Assembly: GCF_900090195.1 (NCBI RefSeq) | Contig: NZ_LT607803.1 | Span: forward strand, 3,162,001 to 3,226,000 | Source: Variovorax sp. HW608 | GTDB taxonomy: Bacteria > Pseudomonadota > Gammaproteobacteria > Burkholderiales > Burkholderiaceae_C | Reading direction: 5' to 3' | Length of the DNA stretch: 64,000 nucleotides | In this document: positions 7,267-15,168 of the stretch, in pieces | Numbering within the stretch: position 1 is the stretch's first letter | Layout: each line of letters opens with the position of its first letter | Made by a program: the position numbers and the translations under genes | Notes under the pieces: generated by a model | What the model was told of the DNA's origin: nothing | The model's database searches: none | Seen by the model: the letters and a program-made list of their open reading frames with translations, nothing else

Positions 7267-8759
7267 CTGCCTTGGGTCATGACGATCAGACGCTGGTTCG
7301 GGTAGGGGTGGCAGATGTTCGGGACAGGCAGCCAGTGCGCCATCAAGCGATACATGCGTCGCCAAGGCAGGTCGTGGCTCTGGCTGCGGCGGCACAGCGT
7401 GCGATGCCACAGCCCGACGACCTGATGGCGGAATGTCCTCAGCCGCGCGCCGTTGCACGGCACGCCGAAGTAGCGCGCATGCCCAGTCACCACCGCCCGC
7501 AGGTACTGGCCCTGCTCCGGGATGGGTTGGTGCATGCGCCTTCTGAGTTCGAGCTTGATCACCTGCAGCTTGGCTCGCAGGCGTTTGGCACTGGTGAGTC
7601 GCAGGACCATGAACTTGCCCTTTCGGGTCGTCCCGCAGCAATGCGTGAACCCCAGGAAGTCGAAGGTCTGCGGCTTGCCTTGTCCCTTGCGGCGTCGGTT
7701 CTCGTGGGCGAAGCGCCCGAACTCGATCAGCCGCGTCTTCTCGGGATGCAGCTTCAACCCGAACTGGCCCAGCCGCTCGGCCACCGCGCGCTGGAAGCGC
7801 TCGGCGTCATCACGGAACTGGAACCCCGCAACCCAATCGTCGGCGTAGCGCACGACGATCACGTCACCCCGGGCATGGCGCCCCCTCCACTGCTTCACCC
7901 ACAGGTCCAACGCATAGTGCAGGTAGATGTTGGCCAGCAGCGGACTGATGCTCCCGCCCTGAACCGTCCCCAACTCACCTTGCGTGAGCCTGCCGTCCTC
8001 CAGCACGCCCGCGTGCAGCCATTTCTTGATCAGCCGCACCACGCGCGTGTCAGCCACGCGATGTTCGATGAACTTCACCAGCCAGTCCCTTTCGATCGTG
8101 TCGAAGAACTTGGCGATGTCCGCATCGAGTATCCAGTTCACCTTCCTTGCGCCCACACCCACCGCCACGGCATCCAGCGCGTTGTGCGCGCTGCGCCCGG
8201 GCCTGAAGCCGTAGCTGAACCCGAGGAAGTCCTGCTCGTAGATGGCGTTCAACACTTCGACCGTGGCACGCTGGACGAGCTTGTCCTCCAGCGCCGGCAC
8301 GCCCAGCGGGCGCTTGCTGCCGTCGGCCTTGTCGATGTACACCCTCTTCACAGGCTGGGGCCGGTAGCCCCCTCGGGCCAGCCGCTCGGACAACTCCAGG
8401 AGATTGCCCTCCAGGTCCTGTCCGTACGTCTGCCAGGTCTGGCCGTCCACCCCGGCGGCCGCGTCGCGCTTGAGCGCGAGGTAAGCCGCCCGCAGGCGTT
8501 CGACCGCGTAGATGTGATGCAGCAGTCCCGTGAACCTCGCATCACGACGGCCCTTTGCCGTCTGTCGTATGCCATCGAGCGCGGTTCCCATGTCATAGAC
8601 CCGCACCGATCTGCGGGACATGCGCGCCGCGATGGCATTTCCCTTGGCCTGCCGCCTTCCCTCCACCACCTCCGCCGCCGCAGGAGCTTCCCCCGCAGCC
8701 TTGTTCGGCAGCTTCTTCGGTACTACGCAGCAGTCCGACTTCCCGCGCCTGTGGCTCAT
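7251..8759 (-). CDS. ltrA: Group II intron-encoded reverse transcriptase/maturase
   Basis: A 502-residue intron-encoded protein. Reverse transcriptase blocks are in order: PLGVPALEDKLVQRA, FSYGFRPGRSAH, a GTVQGGSISPLLANIYLH segment and the catalytic YADDW near residue 303. The maturase X domain follows. The C-terminus ends ITHPYP-like (NICHPYPNQRLIV) with no HNH endonuclease, so mobility would be endonuclease-independent. I chose the ATG at 8757-8759 because the frame upstream covers ribozyme sequence; longer in-frame starts exist. The reading frame is intact, so the element may still be active. The last codons run into domain V. Confidence 0.9.
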   Translation of the reverse strand: MSHRRGKSDCCVVPKKLPNKAAGEAPAAAEVVEGRRQAKGNAIAARMSRRSVRVYDMGTALDGIRQTAKGRRDARFTGLLHHIYAVERLRAAYLALKRDAAAGVDGQTWQTYGQDLEGNLLELSERLARGGYRPQPVKRVYIDKADGSKRPLGVPALEDKLVQRATVEVLNAIYEQDFLGFSYGFRPGRSAHNALDAVAVGVGARKVNWILDADIAKFFDTIERDWLVKFIEHRVADTRVVRLIKKWLHAGVLEDGRLTQGELGTVQGGSISPLLANIYLHYALDLWVKQWRGRHARGDVIVVRYADDWVAGFQFRDDAERFQRAVAERLGQFGLKLHPEKTRLIEFGRFAHENRRRKGQGKPQTFDFLGFTHCCGTTRKGKFMVLRLTSAKRLRAKLQVIKLELRRRMHQPIPEQGQYLRAVVTGHARYFGVPCNGARLRTFRHQVVGLWHRTLCRRSQSHDLPWRRMYRLMAHWLPVPNICHPYPNQRLIVMTQGRSRMR

Positions 8760-9161
8760 CGTCGTACGCCCTTGGGCTTCACGATGCGCTCTGCAGCCAG
8801 CGCTTCCCAGCGCTGCGCAGAAGGACGCGGGATCTCCCGGTTCCCGAACAAAGTGCTTGCGTGCGTGCTCGGGGTCTTTGACCGCGCGGGGTCCGCCTCT
8901 GCCTCGCCAATGCGGCAGCGACGGTGTGACCTTCGGCATTCTCCTACTGCCTCGGCACCCCGGACCACCCGCAGCTGTCGCCACGGGGCATGTATTACGC
9001 GGCTCGATACCCGGCCCGCTCGTCCCCCTATCAACGCTTCGCCCACACCCTCGCGGATGTGCACGCATGACTCGGGGCCGCCGTAGCTGGCTAAGCCTTC
9101 AACGTATGAAACTTTCATTCACAACACTTTGCCGGTTTTGACCGGCGCACAGGAGACTGGC

Positions 9162-10478
9162 ATGAAACTGAAATCGCTCGCCCTGGCCGCGGCACTGACC
9201 GCCGCATCGCTCGCACCCGCGCTCGCGCAGGCACAGGCCAAGGAGCAGTTCTTCCCGCTGCTGGTCTACCGCACCGGGCCGTACGCGCCCAACGGCACGC
9301 CATGGGCCAACGGCAAACAGGACTACATCAAGCTCATCAATGCGACCGGCGGCATCAACGGCGTGAAGATCAGCTACGAGGAATGCGAGACCGGCTACGC
9401 GACCGACAAGGGCGTCGAGTGCTATGAGCGCCTCAAGGACAAGGGCGCGACGCTGATCGATCCGCAGGCCACCGGCATCACCTTCGCGCTGACCGACAAG
9501 GCGCCAGCCGACAAGATCCCGCTCCTGACGCTGGGCTACGGCCTCTCGGCCTCTCAGGACGGCAATGTCTTCAAGTGGAACTTCCCGCTCATGGGCAGCT
9601 ACTGGACCGCCGCCGACATCCTGATCCAGCACATCGCGAAGAAGGAAGGCGGCGCCGACAAGCTCAAGGGCAAGAAGATCACGCTGGTCTATCACGACTC
9701 GCCGTTCGGCAAGGAGCCGATCCCGCTGTTGCAGGAACGCGCGAAGATGAACGGCTTCGAGCTCACACTGATCCCGGTGGCGGCACCGGGCATCGAGCAG
9801 AAGTCGGCCTGGCTGCAGGTGCGCCAGCAACGGCCCGACTACGTTCTGCTGTGGGGCTGGGGCGTGATGAACTCGACCGCGCTCAAGGAGGCGGTCGCCA
9901 CCGGCTACCCGCGCGAGAAGATGTACGGCGTGTGGTGGGCCGGCGCCGAGCCGGACGTGAAGGACGTCGGCGCCAATGCCAAGGGCTACAACGCGCTCGC
10001 GCTCAACACCTCGGGCACCGAGCCGAAGGTGATCCAGGACATCCTCAAGAACGTGCACGACAAGGGCCAGGGCAGCGGTCCGCGCGACGAGGTCGGCTCG
10101 GTGCTCTACACGCGCGGCGTGATCATCCAGATGCTCGGCATCGAGGCGGTGCGGCGCGCGCAGGAGCGCTTCGGCAAGGGCAAGGTCATGAACGGCGAGC
10201 AGGTGCGCTGGGGTCTGGAGAACCTCGCGCTCGACCAGAAGAAGCTCGATGCGCTGGGCTTCGCGGGCGTGCTGCGCCCGATCAGCACCTCGTGCCAGGA
10301 CCACATGGGTTCGAGCTGGGCGCGCATCGAGACCTGGGACGGCAGCAAATGGAACGTGGGCGCGGACTGGTACCAGGCGGATGAGCAGATCATCAGGCCG
10401 ATGGTGAAGGCGGCCGGCGAGAAGTACGCGGGCGAGAAGAAACTCAATCGCCGCGACGCATCGGACTGCGGCGCCTGA
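9162..10478 (+). CDS. Liv-type ABC transporter substrate-binding protein
   Basis: A 438-residue periplasmic binding protein of the type I fold (Peripla_BP_6, LivJ/LivK-like). The N-terminus MKLKSLALAAALTAASLAPALAQA is a clear Sec signal peptide with an AxA cleavage site. Mature features include FPLLVYRTGPYAPNGTPWANG, then INGVKISYEECETGY with the GGINGV block typical of the family. I chose the ATG at 9162 over an upstream start because it gives the signal peptide a proper n-region and follows CAGGAGA. At about 415 mature residues it is longer than classical LivJ. The antisense intron just upstream may oblige it to use its own promoter. Confidence 0.9.
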   Translation: MKLKSLALAAALTAASLAPALAQAQAKEQFFPLLVYRTGPYAPNGTPWANGKQDYIKLINATGGINGVKISYEECETGYATDKGVECYERLKDKGATLIDPQATGITFALTDKAPADKIPLLTLGYGLSASQDGNVFKWNFPLMGSYWTAADILIQHIAKKEGGADKLKGKKITLVYHDSPFGKEPIPLLQERAKMNGFELTLIPVAAPGIEQKSAWLQVRQQRPDYVLLWGWGVMNSTALKEAVATGYPREKMYGVWWAGAEPDVKDVGANAKGYNALALNTSGTEPKVIQDILKNVHDKGQGSGPRDEVGSVLYTRGVIIQMLGIEAVRRAQERFGKGKVMNGEQVRWGLENLALDQKKLDALGFAGVLRPISTSCQDHMGSSWARIETWDGSKWNVGADWYQADEQIIRPMVKAAGEKYAGEKKLNRRDASDCGA

Positions 10479-10512
10479 CGAGTTCCAGCGAGAGAACGCA
10501 CTTCGGAACACC

Positions 10513-11325
10513 ATGAGCGAACGCAAGGTCCTTCTCGACGTCAACGGCATCGAGGTCATCTACAACCACGTGATCCTCGTGCTCAAGGGCGTGTCGCTCA
10601 CGGTGCCCGAAGGCGGCATCGTGGCACTGCTCGGCGGCAACGGCGCGGGCAAGACGACCACGCTGCGCGCGGTGTCGAACCTCTTGGCGGGCGAGCGCGG
10701 CGCGGTGACCAAGGGCACGATCGAGCTGCGCGGCGAGCGCATCGAGGCGCTCTCGCCGGCCGAGCTGGTCAAGCGCGGCCTGATCCAGGTGATGGAAGGC
10801 CGGCACTGCTTCGCCCACCTGTCGATCGAGGACAACCTGATGACCGGCGCCTACACCCGCAGCGACGGCAAGGCCGCAGTGGCCGAGACGCTGGAGAAGG
10901 TCTACGCCTACTTCCCGCGCCTGAAGACGCGGCGCAGCTCGCAGGCCGCCTACACCTCGGGCGGCGAGCAGCAGATGTGCGCGATCGGCCGCGCGCTGAT
11001 GGCGAACCCGAGCATGGTGCTGCTCGACGAGCCCTCGATGGGCCTCGCGCCGCAGATCGTGGAGGAAGTCTTCAGCATCGTGAAGGACTTGAACGAGAAG
11101 GAGCGCGTGACCTTCCTGCTCGCCGAGCAGAACACCAACATGGCGCTGCGCTATGCCGACTACGGCTACATCCTCGAGAACGGCCGCATCGTGATGGACG
11201 GCGAGGCGCAGAGCCTGCGCGAGAACGAGGATGTCAAGGAGTTCTATCTTGGCGTCGGAGGCGCGGACCGCAAGAGTTTCCGCGACGTCAAGAGCTACAA
11301 GCGAAGGAAACGGTGGCTGGCGTAA
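10513..11325 (+). CDS. Liv-type ABC transporter ATP-binding protein (LivF-like)
   Basis: A 270-residue ABC ATPase, the second nucleotide-binding subunit of the importer. Walker A GGNGAGKTT is near residue 41, the signature TSGGEQQMCAIGRAL near 150 (SGGEQ variant) and Walker B MVLLDEPSMGLAP near 168. The LivF-specific phrase SMGLAPQIVEEVF is present. The C-terminal tail (ADRKSFRDVKSYKRRKRW) is basic and longer than in E. coli LivF, as is usual for homologues linked to CoA-ligase genes. Intergenic repeat copy B follows immediately, then the PaaK-like ligase. Confidence 0.92.
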   Translation: MSERKVLLDVNGIEVIYNHVILVLKGVSLTVPEGGIVALLGGNGAGKTTTLRAVSNLLAGERGAVTKGTIELRGERIEALSPAELVKRGLIQVMEGRHCFAHLSIEDNLMTGAYTRSDGKAAVAETLEKVYAYFPRLKTRRSSQAAYTSGGEQQMCAIGRALMANPSMVLLDEPSMGLAPQIVEEVFSIVKDLNEKERVTFLLAEQNTNMALRYADYGYILENGRIVMDGEAQSLRENEDVKEFYLGVGGADRKSFRDVKSYKRRKRWLA

Positions 11326-11332
11326 TGACACC

Positions 11333-11422
11333 ACCCCCAGCCTCGCCCACTTCGTGTGGCTCTGCACCCCCTTCGAGGGGGCAACACCGGCGGCCCGGCA
11401 AAGCCGGTTCCGCGGTGTTTCC
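11333..11422. repeat. Intergenic repeat, copy B (pairs with 5969-6060)
   Basis: The second copy of the roughly 90-bp element, lying between the LivF-like gene and the PaaK-like ligase. It shares the same ordered blocks with copy A, including CCCACTTCGTGTGG and CGGCCCGGCAAAGCCGG, with scattered substitutions. Orientation is the same as copy A. Both copies sit inside one operon, just ahead of a gene start. Confidence 0.7.
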
Positions 11423-11461
11423 CGCCTTGAGCTGTGCGGCATTGAAAGGGAGCAACGGTTC

Positions 11462-12709
11462 ATGACGGACTACTACGACGCACTCGAAGTGCGAGACCCG
11501 AAGGAGCGCGAGCGCGATCTGTTCGCGGCGCTGCCCAGGCAGATCTTGCAGGCGCAGACGGCGGCACCCGCGTTCGCGCGATTGCTGGATGGCGTGAAGC
11601 CGGCCGATATCACGAGCCGCGAGGCGCTCGCAAAGCTGCCGGTCACGCGCAAGTCGGAGTTGCTGGCCTTGCAGAAGGAACGCCGCGCGAGCGACCCGTT
11701 CGGCGGCTTCTCGGCGATCCGCTTCGGCTCGCGCATGACGCGCGTGTTCGCGAGTCCCGGCACCATCTACGAGCCCGAAGGCGAGGCGCGCGACTACTGG
11801 CGCACAGCACGCGCCCTCTACGCGGCTGGCTTCCGCGGCGGCGAGCTGGTGCACAACTGCTTCAGCTATCACATGACGCCCGCCGGATCGATCATGGAAA
11901 GCGGTGCGCGCGCGCTCGGCTGCACCGTGTTCGCGGGCGGCACCGGGCAGACCGAGCAGCAGGTCGAGGCCATCGTCGACCTCAAGCCGGCAGGCTATGC
12001 AGGCACGCCGAGCTTCCTGAAGATCATCATCGAGAAGGCGGCGGAAAAGGGCGTCGCGCTGCCCTCGCTCACCAAGGCGCTGGTGTCGGGCGAGGCCTTT
12101 CCGCCGAGCCTGCGCGACTGGATCGCCGAGCGCGGCGTGACGGGCATGCAGTGCTACGCGACCGCCGACCTGGGGCTGATCGCGTATGAAACTTCCGCAC
12201 GCGAAGGGCTGGTGCTCGACGAAGGCGTGATCGTGGAGATCGTGCGTCCCGGCACCGGCGACCCGGTGCCCGAAGGCGAGGTCGGCGAGATCGTCGTCAC
12301 CACGCTCAACCCCGACTACCCGCTGGTCCGCTTCGGCACCGGCGATCTCTCGGCAGTGTTGCCGGGCCAATGCCCCACGGGCCGCACCAACACGCGCATC
12401 AAGGGCTGGCTCGGCCGCGCCGACCAGACGACGAAGGTGCGCGGCATGTTCGTCCACCCGGGCCAGGTCGCGGAGATCGCGCGGCGCTTTCCGCAAGTGC
12501 AGCGCGCGCGGCTGGTGGTCGAAGGCGAGATGGCGAACGACCGCATGACGCTGAAGCTCGAATGCCCTGCTGCGCCTGAAGGGCTCGCAGAGCGTATCGG
12601 CGAGGTGATCCGCGAAGTGACCAAGCTGCGTGGCGGCGTCGAGTTCGTCGCGCAAGGCAGCCTGCCCAATGACGGCAAGGTGATCGAGGATCTGCGTTCC
12701 TACCGTTGA
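11462..12709 (+). CDS. Phenylacetate-CoA ligase (PaaK)-family protein
   Basis: A 415-residue adenylate-forming enzyme resembling PaaK-type aryl-CoA ligases. Supporting segments are an ITSREALAKLPVTRKSEL N-terminal block, CYATADLGLIAYE near the adenine-binding region, LVRFGTGDLSAVL (the TGD motif) and RIKGWLGRADQTTKVRGMFVHP, matching the PaaK motif ending KVRG. The glycine-rich P-loop is poorly conserved: the expected SSGT is replaced by a FASPGTIYEPEG-like segment. I chose the ATG at 11462 because upstream sequence is intergenic repeat. It closes the operon. A second ligase in one transport operon suggests two acids or two steps. Activity is uncertain because of the divergent loop. Confidence 0.82.
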   Translation: MTDYYDALEVRDPKERERDLFAALPRQILQAQTAAPAFARLLDGVKPADITSREALAKLPVTRKSELLALQKERRASDPFGGFSAIRFGSRMTRVFASPGTIYEPEGEARDYWRTARALYAAGFRGGELVHNCFSYHMTPAGSIMESGARALGCTVFAGGTGQTEQQVEAIVDLKPAGYAGTPSFLKIIIEKAAEKGVALPSLTKALVSGEAFPPSLRDWIAERGVTGMQCYATADLGLIAYETSAREGLVLDEGVIVEIVRPGTGDPVPEGEVGEIVVTTLNPDYPLVRFGTGDLSAVLPGQCPTGRTNTRIKGWLGRADQTTKVRGMFVHPGQVAEIARRFPQVQRARLVVEGEMANDRMTLKLECPAAPEGLAERIGEVIREVTKLRGGVEFVAQGSLPNDGKVIEDLRSYR

Positions 12710-12783
12710 CGCGGCGCGGCCCGGCAGAATGCCGGGCGGATCTTCAACGAGCAGCCCGCCCTCAACCGGGTGGCATCACCACC

Positions 12784-13056
12784 ATGACCATCGAGCTGAA
12801 CAAGGAAGCCCGCCAGGAGGCGATCGCTTCGATCGAGCGCTACTTCCGCGAGAACATGGACGAACCCATCGGCAACATCGCCGCGGGCGCCCTGCTCGGC
12901 TTCTTCCTCGAAGAGATCGGCCCGGCGATCTACAACAAGGCGGTGGCCGACGTGCAGGAGCGGCTTCAGGCCCGGGTGATGGAGCTGGACATCGAGGTGC
13001 ACGAGGACGAGTTCCAATACTGGCGCAAGTACGACAAGGCCCGCGGACGGAAGTGA
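12784..13056 (+). CDS. DUF2164 family protein
   Basis: A 90-residue acidic, mostly helical cytosolic protein. The sequence EARQEAIASIERYFRENMDE and IGNIAAGALLGFFLEEIGPAIYNKAVADVQ is characteristic of DUF2164, a small family of unknown function. There are no transmembrane segments or signal peptide. The ATG at 12784 follows a short leader; the gene lies 74 bp after the ligase operon and converges on the dnaJ-like gene with a 34-bp gap. No function can be assigned. Confidence 0.85.
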   Translation: MTIELNKEARQEAIASIERYFRENMDEPIGNIAAGALLGFFLEEIGPAIYNKAVADVQERLQARVMELDIEVHEDEFQYWRKYDKARGRK

Positions 13057-13090
13057 CGGGCATCGTGCCGCGCGCACGTGCCCCTCTCGA

Positions 13091-14176
13091 TCACTGTTCT
13101 CTCGAAGCGCGCCCTGCGCCGCGCTCCCAGGCGCGCTGCTGGCGGCTCCATGCGGCGAGCCGCTTGTCGATGGGCTCGCCGTCCGCACCCGACGCGCTCG
13201 CGATGAGATGGTCGAGCAGATGCGCCTGTTCGGCGCTCAATGTTTCCGGAAAGATGGGCTTCACGATGACGACGTGGTCTGCGTTCGCACCACGCCGCGT
13301 GGCCGGAAAGCCCAGCCCCGGCAGGCTGTAGCTCAGGCGGTCGCGACGCAGCGCCACCGGCTTCAGGCCCACGAGCGTGGGCACCTCGATCGTCCGCTGG
13401 GCGATCCACGCGAAGCCGTCGACCGGGACCTCGCAGCGGATCGTGCCGTCTTCGTCGAGCTCGAAGAATTCGTGCGCGAGCAGTTCGACGCGGATCTCGA
13501 GATCGGCCGGCGGCGGGTTTCCGCGCGCGCGGCGTCCGTCCACATGCAGCAGATCGCCCTGCCGCACGCCCGGCGGAATGCGCACCTTGAGCTGGTAGGT
13601 GCGCGTGTGCGTGCCGGCGCCGTTGCAGTCGGGGCAGGTGCGCTGCGCGATGCCGCCGCCGTGGCAGGCGGCGCATTCGGTCATGCCGCCGGGCCAGCCG
13701 AAGAAGTTGCGCTTCGGGATCGCGCCCGATCCGCCGCAATGGGCGCAATTGCCGCCGAGCACCTGGTGCCCGGCGCCGTCGCAGGTGGCGCAGGCCATCG
13801 TCATGCGGCCGCGCAACGCCTTGATACAACCTGCTGCGGCTTCCTCGAGGGAAAGCTTGACTTTTCGCTGGATCGGGCGGCGGCGAGGCTGAACGGATTC
13901 TTCCTCGGCATCGTGCCGGGCCGCGTCGCGATCCGGCGCATCCGCCTCGTCGGCGCGGCCTTCGTCGGCCGCCGGCGTTTCGGGCCGCGCGCGGAATCCC
14001 GCATTGCGGATTTCCTCGAAGGCCCGGTTGATGCGTTGCATGCGCGCCACCGCGTCGGCGCTGGTGTTGCGATCCGGGTGCCACTGCGACACGAGGCGCC
14101 GCCAGGCGGCCTTGACTTCACGCTCGGTGGCGTCGGAGCCCAGTCCCAGTTCGGAAAAAGCGTTATCGGTGCTCAA
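13091..14176 (-). CDS. DnaJ-like protein with J domain and four CxxC zinc motifs
   Basis: A 361-residue J-domain protein, a presumed Hsp70 co-chaperone. The J domain includes WRRLVSQWHPDRN, with the HPD triad at residues 33-35. There is no Gly/Phe-rich linker; a charged stretch follows instead. The zinc centre has four CxxCxGxG-type motifs (CATCDGAG, CAHCGGSG, CAACHGGG, CPDCNGAG), and a DnaJ C-terminal substrate-binding domain follows (LKVRIPPGVRQGDLL). The start appears to be TTG at 14174-14176, preceded by GAGG. It is not the main dnaJ (no dnaK or grpE nearby) and is better seen as a specialised paralogue. Confidence 0.85.
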   Translation of the reverse strand: MSTDNAFSELGLGSDATEREVKAAWRRLVSQWHPDRNTSADAVARMQRINRAFEEIRNAGFRARPETPAADEGRADEADAPDRDAARHDAEEESVQPRRRPIQRKVKLSLEEAAAGCIKALRGRMTMACATCDGAGHQVLGGNCAHCGGSGAIPKRNFFGWPGGMTECAACHGGGIAQRTCPDCNGAGTHTRTYQLKVRIPPGVRQGDLLHVDGRRARGNPPPADLEIRVELLAHEFFELDEDGTIRCEVPVDGFAWIAQRTIEVPTLVGLKPVALRRDRLSYSLPGLGFPATRRGANADHVVIVKPIFPETLSAEQAHLLDHLIASASGADGEPIDKRLAAWSRQQRAWERGAGRASREQ

Positions 14177-14259
14177 TTTGGATCCTCGCTCGGTCGGCGA
14201 GAATTATCCCTGAGCGCATCCCGCCGGAAGCGCCGGACCCGAGGCCCCAGGCCGCCAAC

Positions 14260-15129
14260 ATGAACATCAAGAAGACTCTCCGCATTTCCTCCCTTGCCCT
14301 CGTGGCCGCGCTGATCGGCCCGTGGACGGGCACCACGGCTGCCACGGAAGCGCCCTCCTTCAACGAAAGCTTCAAGGGCTTCGACGCCTGTTTCCTGCTC
14401 TACGACGTGAACGCGAAGAAGCTCGTCGCCGAATACAACCCCGGCGGCCGCTGCAAGCAGCGCATCGCGCCCGACTCGACCTTCAAGGTGCCGCTGTCGC
14501 TGATGGCCTTCAACGAGAAGCTCATCGAGCCGCAGACCGTCTTCAAATGGAACGGCCAGAAATACGAGCGGTCCGAACTCAACCGCGACCAGACGCCGCG
14601 AAGCTGGCTGCAGGATTCGGTGGTGTGGGTGTCGCAGGACGTCGCGCCTTCGCTGGGCTATGCGCGCATCGGCAAGTACCTCGACGACTTCAGGTACGGC
14701 AATCTCGACTTCACGGGCGACATCGGCAAGAACAACGGCCTGACCAATGCCTGGCTGAGCAGCAGCCTGCAGATCTCGGCCTACGAGCAGCTCGAATTCC
14801 TGAAGGCGATGGAAGCGCACCAGCTCCCGGTCTCGCGCGAGGCCATCGACCAGACCCGCCAGAACATGGCGCTCGGCAAGCTCGAGAACGGCGCCGACAT
14901 CTACGGCAAGACCGGCGCGGGGCGCCACCGCATGCGCGCCACCGACCGGGCGCCGGGCAAGCTGCGCGACGGCTGGTTCGTCGGCTTCGTCGAAGGCAGC
15001 GGCGAGCACTACATCTTCGTCGGCAACCTCACCGACCGCCAGGCACCGGCCGCGGACGATCACGCGGCAGGCAGCCAGGTCCTGAAGCCGATCGTGATGC
15101 GCATCCTCAACGACCGCACGGCGCACTGA
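14260..15129 (+). CDS. Class D (OXA-type) beta-lactamase
   Basis: A 289-residue exported serine beta-lactamase. A Sec-type signal peptide covers roughly residues 1-28. All class D signatures are present: S73-T-F-K76 (catalytic serine and the lysine carboxylated in the family), S120-V-V, the diagnostic YGN at 146-148 and KTG at 217-219. A tryptophan follows at LTNAWL, where the lysine-contacting Trp is expected. The enzyme should hydrolyse beta-lactams in the periplasm; its spectrum cannot be predicted by eye. It is divergent from the dnaJ-like gene and has no integron or transposon nearby, which suggests an intrinsic chromosomal OXA. Confidence 0.92.
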   Translation: MNIKKTLRISSLALVAALIGPWTGTTAATEAPSFNESFKGFDACFLLYDVNAKKLVAEYNPGGRCKQRIAPDSTFKVPLSLMAFNEKLIEPQTVFKWNGQKYERSELNRDQTPRSWLQDSVVWVSQDVAPSLGYARIGKYLDDFRYGNLDFTGDIGKNNGLTNAWLSSSLQISAYEQLEFLKAMEAHQLPVSREAIDQTRQNMALGKLENGADIYGKTGAGRHRMRATDRAPGKLRDGWFVGFVEGSGEHYIFVGNLTDRQAPAADDHAAGSQVLKPIVMRILNDRTAH

Positions 15130-15168
15130 GCGCGGGGGTGCGGGCATGGTCCTTGCGGCACGCTACCG

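Larger units (their letters stand above)
7200..9127 (-). mobile_element. Group II intron inserted antisense within the Liv operon (ends approximate)
   Basis: A bacterial group II intron read on the minus strand: an unexpressed-looking 5' ribozyme region (about 8760-9127), an intron-encoded reverse transcriptase/maturase, then domain V (7234-7266) and domain VI to about 7200. The 5' portion carries the typical GTTGAAGGCTTAGCCAG and GCGAGGGTGTGGGCGAAGCG blocks of domain I. The exact 5' end (GTGNG-type) and 3' AY end were not resolved. It separates livM from the binding-protein gene and lies opposite to operon transcription, so it does not splice from the operon mRNA. Confidence 0.85.

Noticed and set aside
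6324..9086. Plus-strand 920-codon frame across livM and the intron
   Set aside because: It crosses a membrane protein gene out of frame and then runs antisense to the maturase; a composition artefact.
9131..9146. GCCGGT-TTTG-ACCGGC hairpin as an operator or terminator before the binding-protein gene
   Set aside because: Only 6-bp arms at the intron border with no T-run; it may simply be part of the intron target site.
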